Shown: positions 58,337-64,000 of the stretch, piece by piece
Position numbering within the stretch: the first letter of the stretch is position 1
Layout: each line of letters opens with the position of its first letter
Assembly (NCBI GenBank): GCA_025351345.1
Contig: JANXWB010000094.1
Coordinates: 1 to 64,000 of the forward strand
Length of the DNA: 64,000 bases
Source: Synechococcales cyanobacterium GL140_1_metabat_312
GTDB taxonomy: Bacteria; Cyanobacteriota; Cyanobacteriia; Leptolyngbyales; Leptolyngbyaceae
Reading direction: 5' to 3'
Made by a program: the position numbers and the translations under genes
The notes under the pieces: generated by a model
Told to the model about the DNA's origin: nothing
Database searches by the model: none
Seen by the model: only the letters and a program-made list of their open reading frames with translations

Positions 58337-60556
58337 ATGGTTCAAGCCCCTTTTCCCCTTCTCTACGTCAATCCTAGTACCGGAAACGACAGTGCATCCG
58401 GATCTCAGGGGACACCTCTCAAAACTATCACTAAAGCCATTCAGCAAGCCACCGCAGGCAGTTCCATTCGCTTAATGCCTGGAACCTACAGCGCAGCAAC
58501 AGGCGAAGTATTCCCGCTGGTGGTACCGAGTAATGTAACAATTGTAGGTGACGAGAACCAAAAAGGAAAAGGGATTCAAATTACGGGCAGTGGACGATAC
58601 TTGAGCGCTAGTTTTGGTGGACAAAATATCACATTCAAACTTGAAAGCCTATCCATCTTAAAAGGCGTGACTATTACTAACAATGAAAGCCGAGGCACAG
58701 GAATTTGGATTGAAAGTACTAATCCAACGGTTGTGAATTGTACTTTTGTGAATTGTCAGCGTGAAGGTATCTTTACAACCGGAACCGCTAAACCAATAGT
58801 GACCGATTGTGTATTCTTCCAAAATGCTGCCGCCGGGATTTCCATTGTTCGTGAGGCTAAAGGTGAATACCGAAATAATGTTTGTCAAAATACAGGATAT
58901 GGTATTGCGATCGGTGATAATGCCGCGCCCTTATTAGTGGGAAATCGCGTATTTGAAAATCGATCGGGGATTGTACTATCTCGTGCAGCGCGTCCGGTGT
59001 TGCGAAACAATATTATTGAACGAAATACTGAAACTGGACTTGTCATTCTTGAAACCTGCGTACCCGACCTAGGTAGTCCACAGGAACCGGGTGGCAATGC
59101 AATGCGAGATAATGGCGAAGTCGATTTACAAAATGCGACCAATCCACAAATCACGATCGTTTCCGTCGGCAATCAACTCAATCCCACTCGATTGCAAGGC
59201 GCAATAGAACTTCTTGCCAATGAGGTTCCTCCTATTAGTACAAATCCCCCGATCGTCACATCGCCAATTACACCGCCAGTTACGCCACCACCCATCATAA
59301 CCAACCCACCTAAAGTAGATCCACCATTCAACCCAGTAGATCCAGAAATCATCGCTGAGCCTCCGGTTGATCCTGTCATTGGGCAACCCACGATCGCACC
59401 TTCCGATATCCAAGGCCATTGGGCAGAAGCATTCATTCAATCATTAGTAAACAAACAATTTGTTACTGGTTTTCCCGATGGCACCTTCAAACCCGAAACC
59501 GTTCTTACTCGTGCCCAGTTTGCAGCAGTTTTAGCAAAAACATTTAATCTGCCCGCCAAACGACAAAGCGTCACCTTTGCGGATGTGCCATCTAGTTTCT
59601 GGGGCGCAGCGGCGATCGCAAAAGCAAATAGTATGGGCTTTATCGCAGGTTTCCCCGATGGCACCTTTCGCCCTGGCCAAAATCTTACCCGTGTACAAGC
59701 GATCGTAGCGTTGGTGAATGGGTTAGGCTTAAGCGGTGGCGCATTAAATGTACTATCAATCTACAGCGATCGGACTGGTATCCCCAGCTATGCAATTGAT
59801 TCCGTTTCGACCGCAACCCAGCGCGGAATAGTCGTAAATTATCCAAATCTCAAACAACTCAACCCAAACCGGGATATGACCCGCGCTGAATTTGCTGGAG
59901 TAATGTATCAAGCATTAGTCGCAATCAATCGAAGCCCTGCGATCGCCTCTAGTTATATTGTAAAACCTGATATTGGACTAACTCAATTTACAGATTTAGA
60001 TTTGCATTGGGCCAAAGATTTTATATTGTCAATGGCAATGCAAGACTATGTTCGAGGATATGCAGACGGAACATTTAAACCCGATGTCCCCATCACCCGA
60101 TCGCAATTTGCAACCATTGCCGCTCGTGCCATCAATCCCCCGGCCCGGCGGACCGCTCAAAGCTTTAGTGATGTACCGAGTACCCATTGGGCCAAAGATT
60201 CAATTGATCAAATCGTGTCAGGTGGGTTTCTGGTGGGTGATGCCAGTGGGAAGTTTTATCCAGATCAAAAGATGACTCGATTGCAATTAGTGCAAGCATT
60301 AGTCGCTGGATTGTCACTTTCGGGGGGTGATACAGCAATATTGACTAAACTTACCGATCGCGCCATCATTCCGGCAGATGCCCAACTAACTGTTGCAACA
60401 GCCATTCAAAATCGTATTGTTGTCAACTATCCAAATGTTAGCCAATTCACTCCAAACCGTGAAGCAACGCGGGCTGAAGTCGTTGCAATGATTAACCAAA
60501 TACTTAGCCGATCGGGCCGAGCATTGGCGGTGAATTCGAGCTATATTCTCGTGTAA
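58337..60556 (+). CDS. DUF1565 beta-helix protein with six SLH motifs
   Basis: A 739-residue surface-type protein. The N-terminal part (about 8-280) is a right-handed beta-helix of the DUF1565 type, starting LYVNPSTGNDSASGSQGTPL and rich in parallel repeats such as GIWIESTNPTVVNCTFVNC. A Pro-rich linker follows (about 296-352). Then two sets of three S-layer homology motifs start near 355, 413, 475, 551, 609 and 671, for example IQGHWAEAFIQSLVNKQFVT. SLH motifs usually bind peptidoglycan-linked polymers. No signal peptide is present: the ATG is preceded by 16 codons with no start after a stop. Confidence 0.9.
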   Translation: MVQAPFPLLYVNPSTGNDSASGSQGTPLKTITKAIQQATAGSSIRLMPGTYSAATGEVFPLVVPSNVTIVGDENQKGKGIQITGSGRYLSASFGGQNITFKLESLSILKGVTITNNESRGTGIWIESTNPTVVNCTFVNCQREGIFTTGTAKPIVTDCVFFQNAAAGISIVREAKGEYRNNVCQNTGYGIAIGDNAAPLLVGNRVFENRSGIVLSRAARPVLRNNIIERNTETGLVILETCVPDLGSPQEPGGNAMRDNGEVDLQNATNPQITIVSVGNQLNPTRLQGAIELLANEVPPISTNPPIVTSPITPPVTPPPIITNPPKVDPPFNPVDPEIIAEPPVDPVIGQPTIAPSDIQGHWAEAFIQSLVNKQFVTGFPDGTFKPETVLTRAQFAAVLAKTFNLPAKRQSVTFADVPSSFWGAAAIAKANSMGFIAGFPDGTFRPGQNLTRVQAIVALVNGLGLSGGALNVLSIYSDRTGIPSYAIDSVSTATQRGIVVNYPNLKQLNPNRDMTRAEFAGVMYQALVAINRSPAIASSYIVKPDIGLTQFTDLDLHWAKDFILSMAMQDYVRGYADGTFKPDVPITRSQFATIAARAINPPARRTAQSFSDVPSTHWAKDSIDQIVSGGFLVGDASGKFYPDQKMTRLQLVQALVAGLSLSGGDTAILTKLTDRAIIPADAQLTVATAIQNRIVVNYPNVSQFTPNREATRAEVVAMINQILSRSGRALAVNSSYILV

Positions 60557-60583
60557 CCAGATCTATTAGTCAGTACCAAAGAT

Positions 60584-60727
60584 CTCGACCCCCCTAAATC
60601 ATCCTTGGTAAGGGGGGCTATGATAAGAGATAGATTATATCAATTATTTTTAATCTAGTCTCGTTTACAGATATCAATTGTTTTTCTTCTCTAGTCCCCC
60701 CTTCACAAGGGGGTTAGGGGGATCGAG
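60584..60727. repeat. MITE-like element with terminal inverted repeats (copy B)
   Basis: A 144-bp element after the SLH gene. The left end CTCGACCCCCCTAAATCATC matches the reverse complement of the right end (TTAGGGGGATCGAG at 60714-60727), with AAGGGGGG-type runs inside each arm. The interior is AT-rich. The ends are related to those at 1713-1806. It encodes nothing and could fold on itself, ending SLH transcription or serving as a mobile relic. Confidence 0.78.
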
Positions 60728-60767
60728 CCTGAATGCATAATGAACTAATTTCAACTTACAACTAACT

Positions 60768-61598
60768 ATGACGATCGATCGTTTTTCTGCATTTACAACT
60801 ATCTCGACTGGCGGAAATCCTGCTGGCGTTTGGGTCGGTGATCACTTGCCTGATCCTGAAACCATGCAACAGATTGCGGCAGATATTGGGTTCTCTGAGA
60901 CAGCATTTGTCGTTCCAAAGTCGGGTTTGATTCGGACCATTCGGTACTACAGTCCAGAAGGTGAAGTCTCGTTTTGTGGCCATGCCACGATCGCAACAGG
61001 CGTATATCTGGGGCAAACTCAAGGTGCTGGGACTTACCAATTGTCTACTACTATTGGCATTATTCCAGTTGTCGTAAATCAATTAAAAAATGGCCATTGG
61101 GAAGCAGCACTAACATCTGTGGAACCCCAGCAACGATCGATCGAAAATGGAATGATCCTAGAAGCACTAGACGCATTGAATTGGCAACTAGATGACTTAG
61201 ATTTAGCCTTACCTCCAAGCTTTGCCTATGCTGGATCGTGGCATTTAGTTTTGGCGGTCAAAGACTACAATAGACTCGAACGATTAGACTATGATTTCGA
61301 TCGGCTAAAAACATTCATGATCGTGCATCAATTAACAACATTGCAATTGATTTGGCAAGAAGGCCCCACCCTATTTCATGCCCGAAATCCTTTCCCCGTC
61401 GGCGGTGTGATTGAAGATCCAGCAACAGGTTCAGCCGCTGCTGCACTCGGCGGATATCTGAGAGCCATTGAATATCTGCCTGTCCCCACAAAAATTATAA
61501 TTCGTCAAGGCGAAACTCTAGGCCGCCCCAGTCAATTAACCGTAGAGATTCCACACACAGGAGGGATTGTCGTACGTGGCACCGCTGTTCGATTATGA
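60768..61598 (+). CDS. PhzF-family isomerase/epimerase-like protein
   Basis: A 276-residue protein of the PhzF superfamily, fold of diaminopimelate epimerase, with no known physiological substrate here. It starts MTIDRFSAFTTISTGGNPAG and has IGFSETAFVVPKSG with the conserved glutamate, GEVSFCGHATIATGVYLG and IEDPATGSAAAALGGYLR. PhzF itself makes phenazine precursors; most homologues do not. No phenazine genes are nearby, so only the family is claimed. Confidence 0.9.
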   Translation: MTIDRFSAFTTISTGGNPAGVWVGDHLPDPETMQQIAADIGFSETAFVVPKSGLIRTIRYYSPEGEVSFCGHATIATGVYLGQTQGAGTYQLSTTIGIIPVVVNQLKNGHWEAALTSVEPQQRSIENGMILEALDALNWQLDDLDLALPPSFAYAGSWHLVLAVKDYNRLERLDYDFDRLKTFMIVHQLTTLQLIWQEGPTLFHARNPFPVGGVIEDPATGSAAAALGGYLRAIEYLPVPTKIIIRQGETLGRPSQLTVEIPHTGGIVVRGTAVRL

Positions 61599-61699
61599 TG
61601 GCGTTATCCATAAAATGTTTATCGACGCTCTGGTGATTCCCTTGAGAAGCTAGGGCACTCTAGCCCATAGGTTTTAGTACCCGATCGTCCCCCTCTTTT

Positions 61700-62695
61700 A
61701 TGCTTTTCCAGATCTCCACTCAAATATTTGCACCCTGCCTACCTGCCCTAGCTCTACTTGCCGCAGGTTTAGTCAGTGTCTCATTGCCTTCCTACGGACA
61801 AGCCAAACCAAAACCCACTTCCACTCCCACTGCGTCCCCTGCTGCTACAGTCAAACCCCCAATCAAAAAGACCAAAGATTGGTGGGTTCCGAGTCTATTA
61901 GGCGGCAGCATTTTGGTCGCAGGTATAGGAACTGTATTACTAATAAAACGATCGCCAGCTCCCATCACCGAACCGCCCGAACCTATCCTCTACAAACCGC
62001 CTGAAGCACAATCCACGGGAACCCTTACCGCCTCTGTGGTAGAGTCACCCGCGCCAAAACCTTGGCAACCGAAATCCCAAAAGACGCTCCCAATTGACGC
62101 ACCAGAAACTGTGCATCAGGCGACCCATGCAACGACAATGGCTAATGCGCCAGCATCCATTGAGCTAGAAGAATCTAAATTAGAACTTGCAAATCAGCCT
62201 GATTTAGAACCCACGACGATCGCAACCACGGTGCGGATGCCCAAGGTCAGCGTCATGGATTCACTGGTTCACGAATTGCGAAATCCAGACCCCGCTAAGC
62301 GTCAAAAAGCAATTTGGGAACTCGGGCGACGGGGGGATTCACGGGCAGTGCAGCCTATGGTTGACCTGTTGCTCGACTCTGATTCTCGTCAGCGAAGTTT
62401 GGTACTGTCGGCCCTATCTGAAATTAGTAGTCGCACGCTTAAACCCATGAGCCGTGCCCTTGCGATTTCAATGCAAGATGAAAATCCAGATGTTCGCAAA
62501 AATGCTATTCGAGATCTGACCCGAATTTACGATAGCTTGACCCGCATTAGCCAACTGCTTCAAAATGCCTGCGAAGACTCAGACCCAGAGGTTCAAGATA
62601 CTGCCAAGTGGGCGATCGGGCAGATTAACCGCATCAAATCCCCGATTATTCAAGGCTCAGGACGAAGCGTGAGTCAGCCCGAAAACTTGAATTAA
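61700..62695 (+). CDS. HEAT-repeat protein with signal/anchor and single TM
   Basis: A 331-residue protein. The N-terminus is hydrophobic (PCLPALALLAAGLVSVSLPS) and signal-like. A Pro/Thr-rich stretch and one helix (VPSLLGGSILVAGIGTVLLI, about 62-81) follow. A low-complexity region leads to HEAT repeats from about residue 190, such as LVHELRNPDPAKRQKAIWEL and DSRAVQPMVDLLLDSDSRQR. HEAT/PBS-lyase-like repeats in cyanobacteria occur in phycobilin lyases and in scaffold proteins; the membrane helix favours a scaffold role. Its stop overlaps the convergent UPF0114 gene by four bases. Confidence 0.85.
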   Translation: MLFQISTQIFAPCLPALALLAAGLVSVSLPSYGQAKPKPTSTPTASPAATVKPPIKKTKDWWVPSLLGGSILVAGIGTVLLIKRSPAPITEPPEPILYKPPEAQSTGTLTASVVESPAPKPWQPKSQKTLPIDAPETVHQATHATTMANAPASIELEESKLELANQPDLEPTTIATTVRMPKVSVMDSLVHELRNPDPAKRQKAIWELGRRGDSRAVQPMVDLLLDSDSRQRSLVLSALSEISSRTLKPMSRALAISMQDENPDVRKNAIRDLTRIYDSLTRISQLLQNACEDSDPEVQDTAKWAIGQINRIKSPIIQGSGRSVSQPENLN

Positions 62696-63183
62696 TGTCC
62701 TCTAGGATCGCGATGAGTATTGAGGAAGAACGTAAGTGACGCAATGACTAGCCCGACGCTTACGCCAAAGGGAAGTAGATTAGTTTCACCATCCCAACTT
62801 ACGGCCTGTCCCAAAAAAACAACCCCTAATACAACTACAACCACACTAATCAATCGAGCTTTGAGATCATCGATCGTCCGAATTTCCAGCCATTTGGGGA
62901 CTTCGATATGTTCATCAATGAAGAGTTCATACAATCCCAAGGACGTAATATAAAACACCGTTCCCAACAGGAATAGATCAATCACTTCAATCATCGACAC
63001 CACTAATTTTTTTCCCATCTTGCTAGAGATTTCACCTTGAGTAATGATTTGAGTTATGGAATGAAACGTGAGAAACCCACCATAAATTAAAATCACGATC
63101 GAGGCGATAAATGAGCAGAGGACCGCAATAATGATGAAAAAACGTCCTCCAGCAATGATTCGAGGGAATTTGTTTCTAGACAT
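62692..63183 (-). CDS. UPF0114/YqhA-family membrane protein
   Basis: A 163-residue polytopic membrane protein. Four helices are visible, including FFIIIAVLCSFIASIVILIY, DLFLLGTVFYITSLGLYELF, ARLISVVVVVLGVVFLGQA and FGVSVGLVIASLTFFL. The text LYELFIDEHIEVPKWLEIRT is the family signature. Function is unknown. I use the ATG at 63183 (MSRNKFPRI) over a longer frame from 63216. It converges with the HEAT gene and overlaps its stop by four bases. Confidence 0.85.
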   Translation of the reverse strand: MSRNKFPRIIAGGRFFIIIAVLCSFIASIVILIYGGFLTFHSITQIITQGEISSKMGKKLVVSMIEVIDLFLLGTVFYITSLGLYELFIDEHIEVPKWLEIRTIDDLKARLISVVVVVLGVVFLGQAVSWDGETNLLPFGVSVGLVIASLTFFLNTHRDPRGH

Positions 63184-63250
63184 AAGTACTTTAGAACAAG
63201 ATAAGAGCGCCTTCAAATCAAATCATACTTAGTTCTAATCCGATCGGAAT

Positions 63251-64000
63251 CTATTGTAAAAGAATTCGACTCTTTGGTCCGATCGGTGAGTTTTGTTTAT
63301 CTAAAACTACCCGATTCACCTCAAAAAACCGTGGATTCCCCTTCAACAATCCAGCTAAATCACCGGAATCATCGGGTGCGATCGGGCCGCCTGGACTGCC
63401 GTTCGGATTGCCGCTTGGATTAGCTCCAGTATTGGTTGGAACCGTAATAATCAACGAAACAGGCACCGCAGTAATTCCGTAGGAACGAACGGTTACCGCT
63501 GCGGGAATTTTGGGATCTGTGGCGCGATACTGAGACTGAAAATCAAACACGGTTGGACTTGTGCCGCCATTACTCGCACTGTAGCGTGGCCCTTGACCTT
63601 TGACGTCAAACGTTCCCTGATATTGTTTTCCCGTTGTCGGATCCGTCACAGTCCCAACGAAATTCCCCCTCAAAACCAATTCATCTTGAATATTGCCCCA
63701 CAACTTTACAGGTGCATCATTATTGAACCGTTGAGTGAATTTAAGATCGCCCTGAAGTGCATCAGATGTGAGAATTCCGTCAACAGAGACTACAGGAATT
63801 CCTCGGAAATCTACATAGTATTTACCATTATTACCAACCTGAACAAAGGCAGGATTAAAGGATTCAGCCGAATAAACTAGAACTCCATTACGAAAATATC
63901 GACCTTGACTGTCAGTGTCTACGCGAGTGGTGCCAGCATTGAAATTAGGATTTTTATTAGGCAATTGAACGGTCCCGGAAATAACTCCAGAACTTCTGAC
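63251..64000 (-). CDS. partial hypothetical protein, 5'-truncated by window edge
   Basis: The frame is open from base 64000 down to a stop at 63251 (249 codons), so the N-terminus is outside the window; a TTG at 63964 is in frame but reading continues upstream (VRSSGVISGTVQLPNKNPNF). The visible part is beta-rich and repetitive in Gly/Asn, with GRYFRNGVLVYSAESFNPAF and TGKQYQGTFDVKGQGPRYSA. A Gly/Pro-rich linker near the end reads NPSGNPNGSPGGPIAPDD. I do not recognise the family. A secreted or surface role is possible but unproven. Confidence 0.65.
   Translation of the reverse strand, partial: VRSSGVISGTVQLPNKNPNFNAGTTRVDTDSQGRYFRNGVLVYSAESFNPAFVQVGNNGKYYVDFRGIPVVSVDGILTSDALQGDLKFTQRFNNDAPVKLWGNIQDELVLRGNFVGTVTDPTTGKQYQGTFDVKGQGPRYSASNGGTSPTVFDFQSQYRATDPKIPAAVTVRSYGITAVPVSLIITVPTNTGANPSGNPNGSPGGPIAPDDSGDLAGLLKGNPRFFEVNRVVLDKQNSPIGPKSRILLQ

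Overview
The window is ordinary chromosomal DNA of a cyanobacterium. The evidence is a phycobilisome core-membrane linker (ApcE), geranylgeranyl reductase ChlP, the circadian output regulator RpaA, a VIPP1/IM30 protein, an SbtA-type bicarbonate transporter, Ycf35, and several protein families known mainly from cyanobacteria (DUF3038, DUF4335, the TIGR03279-type radical-SAM-like protein). HIP1-like CGATCG/GCGATCGC palindromes occur throughout, inside and between genes. ApcE carries three linker repeats, which suggests a three-cylinder phycobilisome core. No tRNA, rRNA, CRISPR array, prophage or intact insertion sequence was seen. Both ends cut a gene.

Layout. 1-9.8 kb: partial RlmI-like methyltransferase, site-2 protease rseP, endonuclease III, rpsN, aat, a renalase-like oxidoreductase, an AGE-family epimerase, coaE and a YbjN protein, with two inverted copies of a hairpin repeat. 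10-15.2 kb: sbtA with an SbtB-like PII protein, the TIGR03279-type protein, a secreted glycine-zipper protein, vipp1 and chorismate lyase. 15.2-18.8 kb: a GGDEF remnant, a three-PAS histidine kinase and a single-domain response regulator. 18.9-23 kb: uppS, mpg, a 40-residue membrane protein, a metallo-beta-lactamase-fold protein with a degraded metal site, and a 2-Cys peroxiredoxin. 23.1-28.8 kb: a leftward chaperone cluster grpE-dnaK-dnaJ-tusA-rsgA. 29-34.2 kb: the type IV pilus genes pilB-pilT-pilC and a following unknown gene. 34.2-37.8 kb: a ferredoxin-Ycf35-DUF2997 cluster and a DUF3038-DUF4335 pair. 38-41.4 kb: apcE with a long leader. 41.4-51.9 kb: trpE, an ABC ATPase next to a DUF697 GTPase, a Cache-like histidine kinase, rlmH, a family 2 glycosyltransferase, rpaA and chlP. 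52-57.6 kb: deoC, recO, an MFS transporter and a GT4 glycosyltransferase. 57.6-64 kb: a YoeB-toxin remnant, a beta-helix/SLH surface protein, a PhzF protein, a HEAT-repeat membrane protein, a UPF0114 membrane protein and a partial unknown gene.

Genes that work together: SbtA/SbtB in bicarbonate uptake and its control; GrpE/DnaK/DnaJ as one chaperone machine; PilB/PilT/PilC as extension motor, retraction motor and platform of the pilus.

I found no clear new multi-gene system. The best candidates for undescribed biology are the ferredoxin-Ycf35-DUF2997 cluster, the tightly spaced ABC ATPase-DUF697 GTPase pair, the DUF3038-DUF4335 pair, the inactive-looking MBL protein, the SLH protein without a signal peptide, and two families of non-coding hairpin or terminal-inverted-repeat elements. 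All identifications come from reading the sequence by eye, with no database search.
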